In this document: positions 7,245 to 13,352 of the stretch, piece after piece
Numbering within the stretch: position 1 is the stretch's first letter
Layout of the letters: each line of letters opens with the position of its first letter
From: Thermoprotei archaeon
GTDB taxonomy: Archaea > Thermoproteota > Thermoprotei_A > Sulfolobales > WANQ01
Assembly (NCBI GenBank): GCA_027038805.1
Contig: JALWGO010000114.1
Coordinates: 1-13,352, forward strand
Length of the DNA: 13,352 bases
Reading direction: 5' to 3'
Notes under the pieces: generated by a model
The model's input: only the letters and a program-made list of their open reading frames with translations
The model's database searches: none
Told to the model about the DNA's origin: nothing
Made by a program: the position numbers and the translations under genes

Positions 7245-7310
7245 AGCCTTTGACTGCGTGGAAGCTCCCCCTCCACTAATTCCATGGTTACTCTTTGAAA
7301 GAACCCTAAT

Positions 7311-7418
7311 ATGTGTGGCGGGCGTAAAAGATATATTTCTCCGCAAATATATTTTGTGTCCAGGCATATTTTCTAGGCAAAAATATACTCAGAGTATTCG
7401 TACAATCCCCGCCCACAT
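7311..7418. promoter_or_regulatory. Divergent regulatory region with nested inverted repeats (PadR / inositol phosphate synthase)
   Basis: The outer arms are TGTGGCGGG (starting 7313-7315 on the plus strand) and TGTGGGCGGG (minus strand, about 7408-7417), which differ by one inserted G. These GC-rich arms stand out in an AT-rich spacer. Inside are the palindrome AAATATATTT (about 7345-7354), the hairpin-like ATATTTT-ctaggca-AAAATAT (7366-7386) and ATACT-CAG-AGTAT (7385-7397). TATA-like elements for both directions fall in the same stretch. This is a plausible operator for the adjacent PadR protein, though nothing in the sequence proves which repeat it binds. Confidence 0.45.
7379..7387 (+). 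promoter_or_regulatory. TATA box of inositol-1-phosphate synthase
   Basis: AAAAATATA, centred near 7383, predicts a transcription start around 7409 and a leader of roughly 40 bases that includes the GGAGGTG ribosome binding site at 7440-7446. The inverted repeat ATACTCAGAGTAT (7385-7397) touches its downstream edge, a position where a bound protein would block TBP or polymerase. Confidence 0.45.
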
Positions 7419-7439
7419 AGTTAACTCTACTATGAGTAT

Positions 7440-7446
7440 GGAGGTG
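7440..7446 (+). promoter_or_regulatory. Ribosome binding site deciding the inositol phosphate synthase start
   Basis: GGAGGTG is a perfect match to the archaeal 16S rRNA 3' end and lies 6 bases before GTG 7453. This makes 7453 the preferred start over the in-frame ATGs at 7432 and 7438, which lie upstream of it. Confidence 0.7.
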
Positions 7447-7452
7447 GGAGAA

Positions 7453-8547
7453 GTGTCCAAAGTAAGAGTAGCTATAGTAGGAGTAGGAAATGCAGCCTCA
7501 GCCCTAGTCCAAGGAGTATACTATTACATGAATGCAGACGATAACGCTTTCATACCAGGATTAATGCATCCAAGACTAGGAAAATACCATATATCAGATA
7601 TAGAGTTTGTGGCAGCTTTCGATGTATCAAAGAACAAGGTTGGAAAAGACCTAAGCGAAGCAATATTCGAGAAACCCAACATAACGCCAAAGTTCGCTGA
7701 CGTACCAAAACTAGGAGTAAAGGTACACCCGGGCCCAGTATTAGACGGTGTAGCAGAACACATGAGGGAGGTCTTTAACCCAATAGAAGATAGCAACCCA
7801 TCATTAGAGGAAATAGTAAAGGTACTCGAAGAATCAGATGCAAATGTAGTAGTAAACCTACTACCAGTTGGAAGCGAACAAGCAACAAGATTCTATGCCC
7901 AAGCAGCAGTATTAGCTAAAGCCTCCTTCGTAAACGGTATCCCAGTATTCATTGCAAGCGATCCAACAGGTTACTGGCCAAAGGTTTTCGCCGAACACGG
8001 TGTACCCGTGCTAGGAGATGATGTCAAGGGACAAGTCGGTGCAACCATACTCCATAGAACACTAGTGAGACTACTAGTAGCTAGAGGAGTACTAGTAGAA
8101 GAAACCTACCAGTTAAACGTTGGAGGAAACACGGACTTCTTAAACATGACTGTTGAAGAGAGATTAAAGACTAAGAGAATAAGCAAGACTAGAGCAGTAA
8201 CAAGCATAATACCAGAGGGAAGAGAACTAGAAGCAGCTAAGAAGGTTAGAATAGGCCCTAGCGACTATGTACCATTCCTAGGAAACACTAAGGTAGCCTA
8301 CATATACATAAAGGGTAGAGGTTTTGCAGACTTCCCGTTGACAATCGACGTTAAACTAGTAGTAGACGATAAGTCAATGATAGCAGGCGTATTAATAGAT
8401 GCTGTAAGAGCTGCTAAAATAGCATTGGACAAGGGACTTAAAGGAGCAATACCCGAGGCTTCGGCATACCTATTCAAGCATCCACCAGTACAAGCACCAA
8501 GCGATGAAGAAGCAAGGGAATGGTTCGAAAAATTCGTTTCAAGCTAA
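7453..8547 (+). CDS. ino1: L-myo-inositol-1-phosphate synthase
   Basis: 364 residues, the usual length of the archaeal/actinobacterial type. It cyclises glucose 6-phosphate to L-myo-inositol 1-phosphate with bound NAD+. The N-terminal Rossmann motif VAIVGVGNAASALVQG (residues 6-21) is clear. NVVVNLLPVGSEQATRFYAQ, NGIPVFIASDP, DDVKGQVGATILHR and NVGGNTDFLNM are conserved NAD/active-site blocks of the family. In hyperthermophilic archaea the product feeds inositol phospholipid headgroups and, in several genera, the thermoprotectant di-myo-inositol phosphate; which applies here cannot be told. The GTG start follows a perfect GGAGGTG. The gene is divergent from a PadR-type regulator. A T tract at 8554-8558 is a likely terminator. 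Confidence 0.95.
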   Translation: MSKVRVAIVGVGNAASALVQGVYYYMNADDNAFIPGLMHPRLGKYHISDIEFVAAFDVSKNKVGKDLSEAIFEKPNITPKFADVPKLGVKVHPGPVLDGVAEHMREVFNPIEDSNPSLEEIVKVLEESDANVVVNLLPVGSEQATRFYAQAAVLAKASFVNGIPVFIASDPTGYWPKVFAEHGVPVLGDDVKGQVGATILHRTLVRLLVARGVLVEETYQLNVGGNTDFLNMTVEERLKTKRISKTRAVTSIIPEGRELEAAKKVRIGPSDYVPFLGNTKVAYIYIKGRGFADFPLTIDVKLVVDDKSMIAGVLIDAVRAAKIALDKGLKGAIPEASAYLFKHPPVQAPSDEEAREWFEKFVSS

Positions 8548-8550
8548 AAG

Positions 8551-8563
8551 AATATTTTTCTTC
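8551..8563 (+). terminator. T-rich terminator after inositol phosphate synthase
   Basis: AATATTTTTCTTC begins 4 bases after the stop codon. There is no strong hairpin; an oligo-T tract this close to a stop is the usual termination signal in these archaea. Confidence 0.4.
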
Positions 8564-8650
8564 ACTAAATATAATAATATAATAGATTTTTTAAGGTAAT
8601 AATAACACGTGTATGCCTGTATCTTTACCATAACTATGTATGTTTGATCA

Positions 8651-8662
8651 ATACTATAGTAT
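8651..8662. promoter_or_regulatory. Perfect palindrome ATACTATAGTAT, candidate operator
   Basis: A 12-bp perfect palindrome 69-80 bases upstream of the predicted transcription and translation start of the DUF401 gene. The arms ATACT/AGTAT match those of the repeats at 3413-3426 and 7385-7397. Confidence 0.4.
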
Positions 8663-8702
8663 CTATAATATTGTAGAATCTCCCTATAGCGTGAAGTGAT
8701 AC

Positions 8703-8708
8703 TTAAAA
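8703..8708 (+). promoter_or_regulatory. TATA box of the DUF401 gene (leaderless)
   Basis: TTAAAA in the context ACTTAAAACT is centred 25-26 bases before GTG 8731, the spacing expected between a TATA box and the transcription start. The mRNA should therefore begin at or next to the start codon. Confidence 0.5.
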
Positions 8709-8730
8709 CTAATATTTAGGTTTCTAATTA

Positions 8731-9942
8731 GTGGTGCGTGGAGTGGAGCTTCTAGTAATATTATTTGCTATAGTATTGGTAATAGTCTTGGCAAGGCTGC
8801 GAGTAGATATCGGCATATCATTACTGCTCGCTGGTATCTCAGTCTTAGTGGTTCTCTCGCCTACCAATATTATCAAAATACTTTACATTACTCTAGCTGA
8901 TAATAAAACACAGTTCCTATTAGCGGCTTCAACGAGTATAGCTGTTTTTGCCGAAATATATAGGTTAACGGGGTTTATTGAAGGCTTAGGTAGGAATCTA
9001 TCCTCTAGGCTTGGAGATCCCAGATACGCTATAATAATTGTGCCAGCCGTTATAGGATTACTACCCGTTGCTGGAGGCGCATTGATGTCGGCACCTATTG
9101 TCGGCATCCTAGGGTCGCTAGTAGGGCTATCACCTGCTCTAAGTGTTTATACTAATGTATGGTTTAGACATACTATCTTCTTATCGTATCCTTTAAGTCA
9201 GACACTAATAATTACATCGACTATTAGTGGAGTAGACCTAGCATCACTTGCATTAAGGAATCTCCCAATAGCCTTGTTTATGGTTTTCATAGGCTACTTC
9301 ACAGCTCTCAGAGGGAGAAGAGTAGTAAAGAAACCTAGAGTAGATGGGGAGGAAGGTAAAGGGTTAATGGCTACATTATCGCCTCTAATCGTAGCCTTGG
9401 TTTCCGGCGTGTTTTTGAAGATCGTTATAGGTAATTATGGGATAGTAGTTGGCGTACTATTGGGTTTGCTTACTCTATGGGCTCTAGCTATGCCGAAATA
9501 TAGTATTGTAGTCGATGTGATTAGGAATAGACGTGTCCTCGGCATAATATTGGCTGCTTACTCAATAATATTCTTTCAGAAAACAATACTCTATACGAGT
9601 TCTAAGGCTATAGCCAATGCAATAGTTGGTACTGGTATACCATTAATTATTATTGAGGCCTTTCTCCCCTTCCTCCTAGGCTATTTCCTAGCATCTCCCT
9701 TAACCTCAATAGTATTATCAATACCATTAATAGCAAATATAACTGGGGCAAGCCTACCACTAGATACCGTGAGCTTAGTGTTTGCTTCAGCTTTTCTAGG
9801 ATACCTTATATCGCCAGCTCATCTATGTCTAGTCTATACTCTAGAATACTTTAAAGAAAATATTGGTGGAGTCTACAAATACTTTATACCTAGCGCGCTA
9901 TTATCCTTAGCATTTACAATAGCCTACCTATTGATCACGTGA
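8731..9942 (+). CDS. DUF401 family integral membrane transporter
   Basis: 403 residues, a polytopic membrane protein of about ten or more segments. The hallmark of DUF401 is PAVIGLLPVAGGALMSAPIV (105-124), followed by a FRH motif (NVWFRH, 142-147) after the next segment; this family belongs to the ion-transporter superfamily of ArsB, NhaD and GntP-like carriers. A basic cytoplasmic loop (about 192-212, RGRRVVKKPRV) divides it into two halves, and a second SPAHLCLVY motif near the C-terminus mirrors the re-entrant loop of the first half. The substrate is unknown; a carboxylate or other anion is only a superfamily-based guess. GTG 8731 fits the leaderless promoter; GTG 8734 and 8743 are alternatives. 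It follows inositol phosphate synthase on the same strand but has its own promoter. Confidence 0.85.
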   Translation: MVRGVELLVILFAIVLVIVLARLRVDIGISLLLAGISVLVVLSPTNIIKILYITLADNKTQFLLAASTSIAVFAEIYRLTGFIEGLGRNLSSRLGDPRYAIIIVPAVIGLLPVAGGALMSAPIVGILGSLVGLSPALSVYTNVWFRHTIFLSYPLSQTLIITSTISGVDLASLALRNLPIALFMVFIGYFTALRGRRVVKKPRVDGEEGKGLMATLSPLIVALVSGVFLKIVIGNYGIVVGVLLGLLTLWALAMPKYSIVVDVIRNRRVLGIILAAYSIIFFQKTILYTSSKAIANAIVGTGIPLIIIEAFLPFLLGYFLASPLTSIVLSIPLIANITGASLPLDTVSLVFASAFLGYLISPAHLCLVYTLEYFKENIGGVYKYFIPSALLSLAFTIAYLLIT

Positions 9943-9954
9943 GAAAAACACGTG
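9936..9954 (+). terminator. CACGTG stem-loop overlapping the DUF401 stop codon
   Basis: CACGTG (9936-9941) and CACGTG (9949-9954) are separated by AGAAAAA and can form a 6-bp stem with a 7-base loop; the TGA stop lies within it. It may mark the mRNA 3' end, but no T tract follows on the plus strand, so the terminator role is tentative. Confidence 0.3.
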
Positions 9955-10215
9955 TTAGAGTTTAGTCAGGGATTAGCAGCGAATACTTGTTAATACCAAG
10001 TGCTTAACAACGATTAACTCATAGTCTCTTAAGGTTCTCTTTTCCACACGTCTTTTATCTCTCATTTTATTTACACCATTTAGTGTTTCTAAGAGTATCT
10101 AATCTCAATCCACACGTATAATGTCTCTGAGGAGAACCGGACACAAAGCACTGGTAGAGTAAGCTAAACAAATAAAACAGTAGAAGCAACCAAGTATACG
10201 ACTTATTTTAGCATA
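9943..10215. other. Gene-free convergent spacer
   Basis: 273 bases between convergent genes. I find no ORF with a ribosome binding site, no tRNA motif and no box C/D pair. It contains TCCACACGT twice in the same orientation (10043-10051 and 10109-10117), and GGTTCTC (10033-10039) with its complement GAGAACC (10132-10138), which could close a long-range stem. The T-rich stretch at 10036-10075 could serve as a terminator for the plus-strand gene. Confidence 0.4.
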
Positions 10216-10773
10216 TTAGTGTGGCAATAAGAATCTTAATAGTAGATAGACAGCCACGCCAATAATAGACAATATTATTAAGACTCTAACATGTTCGGGT
10301 AAGCCCCTGGGAATCAAGCCTAAATGTGGGAACTTGAACCTCAGTTTAGGTTTAAGTCTCCTAGGCCTTACGGATACTGTGGTTTCAGCGCCATGTGCTT
10401 CCTCATACTCTATTCTATATGTTGCATCTCTAGCCATCTCTAACATGGGGGCTTGAGAACACTCTATTTCATCGAGGATACTCGATATAATCCTAGCGTA
10501 GGGTCTAAGAGCTTTATGTCTTGGATCCTCTTCTATTAACTGGATAGTTAGGTTACGCTCACAGGCTAGTGGTTCGAGAACTTCTCTTACGCGTGGATGG
10601 GTTAGTAGTTTTTCGAGTAGAACTCCTTTATCTACGCCTGGGTAACGGTCGGCTAGTTTATCTAAGGCTATTTGCAGCTTGATAAGGTACCAGTCAACGG
10701 TTCTAGCATAGGCGACACTACGAGCATATTCTAATGCGATATCGTCTACGCGTATACTCGACATGGTCTTCAT
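10216..10773 (-). CDS. Hypothetical tail-anchored membrane protein
   Basis: 185 residues, family not recognised. Residues 1-125 look soluble and mostly helical, with two cysteines (C71, C105). A strongly basic segment follows (RPRRLKPKLRFK, about 136-147), then one hydrophobic helix near the end (VRVLIILSIIGVAVYLLLRFLL, about 162-183) and a two-residue tail. With no N-terminal signal, this is the layout of a C-terminally anchored protein whose N-domain faces the cytoplasm. It starts 18 bases after the stop of the TGT-like gene on the same strand, so the two form an operon; it may hold the enzyme or its substrate near the membrane, but that is inference. The second in-frame ATG at 10764 could be the true start. 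No enzymatic motif is visible. Confidence 0.75.
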   Translation of the reverse strand: MKTMSSIRVDDIALEYARSVAYARTVDWYLIKLQIALDKLADRYPGVDKGVLLEKLLTHPRVREVLEPLACERNLTIQLIEEDPRHKALRPYARIISSILDEIECSQAPMLEMARDATYRIEYEEAHGAETTVSVRPRRLKPKLRFKFPHLGLIPRGLPEHVRVLIILSIIGVAVYLLLRFLLPH

Positions 10774-10791
10774 CTCTGCTTCCTGGTTCTC

Positions 10792-11832
10792 TTAGCCGCC
10801 TAGTAGCTGGTCGTTTAGATTTAATAGGGTTCTCCTATCATGTTCTTCTATATATTTTCTAGCTATATTATATAGTTTTTTAAATGACGGTGAAACTATG
10901 TGTTCTCCATCATAGTTTTTCACAGATATTGAGATTATGCTCCAAGCGTTGAATAAGGCTCGATACTCAAAGCTCTTCTTAATATCTTCTACTACTATAC
11001 GATGATTATTGTATGCCATGATCTCCTTGTTGAATTCTTCTAGGTATCCTAGTAGTTTTCTCCAATCCTTACTCGTTACATATCTTGGTCCAAAGCTTAT
11101 CTTCCTCCCAGTTACATGGCGTTCCCCCATTCCAGGTATGATTACCTTACCATATGCTGCCTTATGTCTCCACGTCATAGTGTCTGCGCTCTCGATTCTC
11201 AGTCTTCTCAGTATTGGTATCATTGCTGGACTAGCAATGCCTAGCGCATGTATCTTCTGCTTTGAATATTTCTTTACAAGGGATAGAAAGGTTACTGCTT
11301 TAAGCCTACTATTCCTACCAGCAAGCTGCATTATGTATGGTATAAGTCCCCCAACGGCAGCATAATCAGTTCTACTGTACTCGTTGTATTGTTTTTCTAA
11401 GAGCTTGCTATCAGATAAATGATACACTGGTAATAGCTTATTCTTCTTATTGCTGTCTAGTAAACGGTATAGTTTCCTATAGTTCTCAATGGTTTTCAAA
11501 ATCTTAGCTCTCCTCTCCTCACCTCTATCTCTAGGTGATGGGGGATGGTCAAGTGATATGTAGTAGTCTGCTTCTATTGAATTATATATTTTAGCTAGCT
11601 TCTCAACACTAATATCAATATTGTTTCTAAGAAACTGGTATCCCCCACTATCAATCCATAACTCTACGCTTTCATCTATCTGTAGGAGTGAGCGGAGGTT
11701 TTCTCCTCGGAGTTTATCAAGTATGTTTCTCCGAAGAATCTCGTAAGCATTAACCATTACAGCTCTTATCCTAATACCATAGAGCCAGGGATAGGGTCTC
11801 CCGAAAATAGTGCCTAGTACGAGTTTAAACAA
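10792..11832 (-). CDS. TGT-fold transglycosylase, DpdA-like (7-deazaguanine base exchange)
   Basis: 346 residues, a tRNA-guanine transglycosylase-type barrel. IDSGGYQF places D61 as the general-acid/base Asp of the DSGGFQ motif; SLDHPP (94-99), GGLIPY (161-166) and HALGIASP (195-202) fit the base-binding loops. ADTMTWRHKAAYGK aligns with the bacterial DCVLPTR segment and gives D217 as the candidate nucleophile. The protein contains no cysteine, so the CxCxxC-His zinc site of standard TGTs is absent, and it is far shorter than archaeal tRNA archaeosine transglycosylases with their PUA domain. This points to a paralogue like DpdA, which inserts 7-deazaguanines into DNA; a tRNA substrate is not excluded. 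TTG 11832 follows GGGAGG with a 4-base spacer, and TAATATTTTT (11868-11877) is the TATA candidate. Operon with the tail-anchored protein downstream. Confidence 0.8.
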   Translation of the reverse strand: MFKLVLGTIFGRPYPWLYGIRIRAVMVNAYEILRRNILDKLRGENLRSLLQIDESVELWIDSGGYQFLRNNIDISVEKLAKIYNSIEADYYISLDHPPSPRDRGEERRAKILKTIENYRKLYRLLDSNKKNKLLPVYHLSDSKLLEKQYNEYSRTDYAAVGGLIPYIMQLAGRNSRLKAVTFLSLVKKYSKQKIHALGIASPAMIPILRRLRIESADTMTWRHKAAYGKVIIPGMGERHVTGRKISFGPRYVTSKDWRKLLGYLEEFNKEIMAYNNHRIVVEDIKKSFEYRALFNAWSIISISVKNYDGEHIVSPSFKKLYNIARKYIEEHDRRTLLNLNDQLLGG

Positions 11833-11970
11833 GAAGCCTCCCTGCTAATAATCAGGGGGTATTGGTGAAAAATATTACTCTCTAAAGAATATGGCTTTAC
11901 CCGTCGTAGATAGACACTATTTTAAGTATTAGTATATTATTGTAGTGTAAGGAGTGCTAGGTGCAGGTTA
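11833..11970. promoter_or_regulatory. Divergent promoter region of the TGT-like and HerA genes
   Basis: 138 bases. Minus strand: TAATATTTTT (11868-11877) predicts a start near 11846, giving a leader of about 14 bases with GGGAGG. Plus strand: TTTTAAGTA (11920-11928) predicts a start near 11950, giving a leader of about 20 bases with AGGTG (11959-11963). Two tandem AGTAT half-sites (from 11925 and from 11931) lie just after the plus-strand TATA box. Confidence 0.45.
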
Positions 11971-13352
11971 TTGGAGTCCCCACTAGTCTTCGGCAAGGAG
12001 ATAGGAATAATACTAAGTGGTGCTAGCGCTAATCTAGCCCCCATAGCTATTCGCAACGATGTCGCTAAAGAGATATCTGATGAACAACTAGTTGTAGTCC
12101 ACGATAAGAACTATGAAGACTACCTCATGTTAGGAGTATTGAGATGGGTTCACAGACTCGAACCCTTCTTAAGGAGGGGTGTTAGGACAGTCTACATAGA
12201 TCATCCCGACGCATTAGAGGAAGAATTGATCTTAGGGTATAGTAATGCTTGGGTTGAAATATATGGTGCTCTAACCATAACAGAGGGTTCTAAGAAGTTT
12301 ACTGAAAATATTAGAGCACCTCATCCAGGCTCAAAGGTATTCCTCGTAGAACACGGTGAAAAGTTATCAGAATATGTATCGGTTAAAGACAAGATCACTG
12401 TTGGAGTACATAAGTATAGTGGCTGGGAGATCCCACTAACACCCGAAGGCCTTAGATATCATGTAGGTGTTTTCGGAGCTACTGGTATGGGTAAAAGTAG
12501 GCTCATTAGAGCATTAATAGAGGAAATAGTGGATAAAGGCTTTTCCCTCATAGTCTTCGATCATACGGGTGTAGATTACGCTCAACCCTATCGTGAGAAG
12601 GGCTTAGAAAACCATATAGTTGAGAGCAATAAGATCAAGTTATCACCCGATGTTATATCAAACCTCATCTTAGAATTAGGGCACCTATCATCCTACTATG
12701 AAGACTATGTTCTCGTAACAACCATATGTTATGCAAGCATACTGGAAGGTAAGATGAAGAATGTAGACGAGTGCATAGGCTTAGGTGGGGGAGTAGATAC
12801 TGGGAGACGAGGAACTAGTAAGAGTAGACAATACACGCTACAACAAACATTGTTCACAGATGAGGCGGGAGAAGCGGTTATTGACGGATGGGATAAGGAG
12901 AAGTTCCTGGAAATGCTGGCTAACGTAATGTTTTCCCTAAAGGCTAAGGAGGGGGGTGTTGCGAGGGTTAGGAGCCTTATAAACTTCTTTATAGATGAGT
13001 CATTCTTTAAACAGTTGAACGAGAGGACTATTAGTCAAAGAGAACTAATAGAAAAAGCGAAAGAGAAGGGATTCATAATAGTAGACATGAGCTACGACTC
13101 ACACATAGAAGTTAAACAAGCAATAATAGCGGATGTAGCGAGAGCTGGTTGGAACTATATAATGGCTTCGAGAAAACCATTAAACCTTGGACTAGTTGTT
13201 GATGAAGCACAAAACTATGCTGGTGAAGGAAAGAATATTAGTGCAATAGAACTCGAAAGAATAGCTAGAGAGGGTAGGAAGTGGGGCTACTTCATAATAC
13301 TCGCTTCACAGAGAGTTGCACGAGACATTAGAACAAGTATACGCAGCAATCT
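11971..13352 (+). CDS. herA: HerA-type DNA translocase/ATPase (DUF87), 3' truncated by window end
   Basis: The first 460 residues, open to the end of the window. HerA forms hexameric DNA-pumping rings, usually with the nuclease NurA in end resection. The N-terminal 150 residues form the HerA barrel-type domain (KEIGIILSGASANLAPIAIR; LRWVHRLEPFLRRGV). Walker A is GATGMGKS (169-176, K175). Walker B is LVVDEAQN (D411, E412), and LASQR (444-448) is the sensor/arginine region; the RecA-like core is thus complete up to that point. A glycine-rich, basic insertion occurs between Walker A and B (about 265-290). The TTG start is chosen because AGGTG lies 7 bases upstream and no other start codon is suitable. 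It is divergent from a TGT-like enzyme; nurA, if linked, would lie beyond the window. It could instead be a HerA-like ATPase of a separate system. Confidence 0.85.
   Translation, partial: MESPLVFGKEIGIILSGASANLAPIAIRNDVAKEISDEQLVVVHDKNYEDYLMLGVLRWVHRLEPFLRRGVRTVYIDHPDALEEELILGYSNAWVEIYGALTITEGSKKFTENIRAPHPGSKVFLVEHGEKLSEYVSVKDKITVGVHKYSGWEIPLTPEGLRYHVGVFGATGMGKSRLIRALIEEIVDKGFSLIVFDHTGVDYAQPYREKGLENHIVESNKIKLSPDVISNLILELGHLSSYYEDYVLVTTICYASILEGKMKNVDECIGLGGGVDTGRRGTSKSRQYTLQQTLFTDEAGEAVIDGWDKEKFLEMLANVMFSLKAKEGGVARVRSLINFFIDESFFKQLNERTISQRELIEKAKEKGFIIVDMSYDSHIEVKQAIIADVARAGWNYIMASRKPLNLGLVVDEAQNYAGEGKNISAIELERIAREGRKWGYFIILASQRVARDIRTSIRSN

Noticed and set aside
7238..7285. 15-codon minus-strand upstream ORF (MELVEG...) overlapping the PadR ribosome binding site
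   Set aside because: It has no ribosome binding site of its own and is too short to separate from chance, although it overlaps the region of uncertain PadR initiation.
7186..7452. N-terminal extension of inositol phosphate synthase back to ATG 7186
   Set aside because: It would run through the PadR gene and the divergent promoter. A perfect GGAGGTG and TATA box support GTG 7453.
9943..10215. Box C/D small RNA or tRNA in the convergent spacer
   Set aside because: I found no RTGATGA/CTGA pair at suitable spacing and no tRNA T-loop motif on either strand.
11009..11365. Plus-strand open frame of 118 codons opposite the TGT-like gene
   Set aside because: It is antisense to conserved catalytic motifs and has no recognisable domain or ribosome binding site.
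1..13352. CRISPR array, insertion sequence or integrated element
   Set aside because: I saw no regularly spaced repeats, transposase, integrase or tRNA-linked attachment site. Codon use appears even across the window.

Overview
The window looks like chromosomal DNA from a hyperthermophilic archaeon of the Thermoproteota (crenarchaea), probably close to the Desulfurococcales. The evidence is archaeal TATA boxes, GGAGGTG-type ribosome binding sites, frequent TTG and GTG starts, heavy use of ATA and AGA/AGG codons, and the gene set: a PadR regulator of crenarchaeal type, inositol-1-phosphate synthase, a HerA ATPase, DUF401, and a CoA-disulfide/NAD(P)H sulfur reductase. The species assignment is inference. 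I see no rRNA, tRNA, CRISPR array or insertion sequence.

Left part (1-5700), hydrogen and sulfur metabolism. The window opens inside a group 3-like [NiFe]-hydrogenase large subunit. It is coupled to an unusual fusion protein: a [NiFe] small subunit, two [4Fe-4S] clusters, and a shortened, partly degenerate [FeFe]-hydrogenase H-cluster domain. This pair is the most interesting item here. It resembles the hybrid [FeFe]/[NiFe] hydrogenases recently reported in archaea. A convergent M55 (DppA-like) aminopeptidase follows, then a divergent FAD-dependent CoA-disulfide/sulfur reductase, then a convergent TSUP-family exporter. Together they suggest disposal of reductant to protons and sulfur, and movement of a sulfur compound across the membrane.

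Middle part (5750-9950). Threonine synthase and a PadR-like regulator lie on the minus strand. The regulator is divergent from inositol-1-phosphate synthase (archaeal inositol lipids, possibly di-inositol phosphate solute), and the shared intergenic region holds several inverted repeats. A DUF401 membrane transporter with an apparently leaderless start follows.

Right part (9950-13352). A gene-free convergent spacer is followed by a minus-strand two-gene operon: a cysteine-free TGT/DpdA-like base-exchange enzyme and a small tail-anchored protein of unknown function. A HerA-type ATPase, truncated by the window end, is divergent from them. This grouping suggests nucleic-acid processing or modification.

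Inverted repeats of the form ATACT-N(2-3)-AGTAT occur upstream of the sulfur reductase, inositol phosphate synthase and DUF401 genes and may mark a shared regulator.
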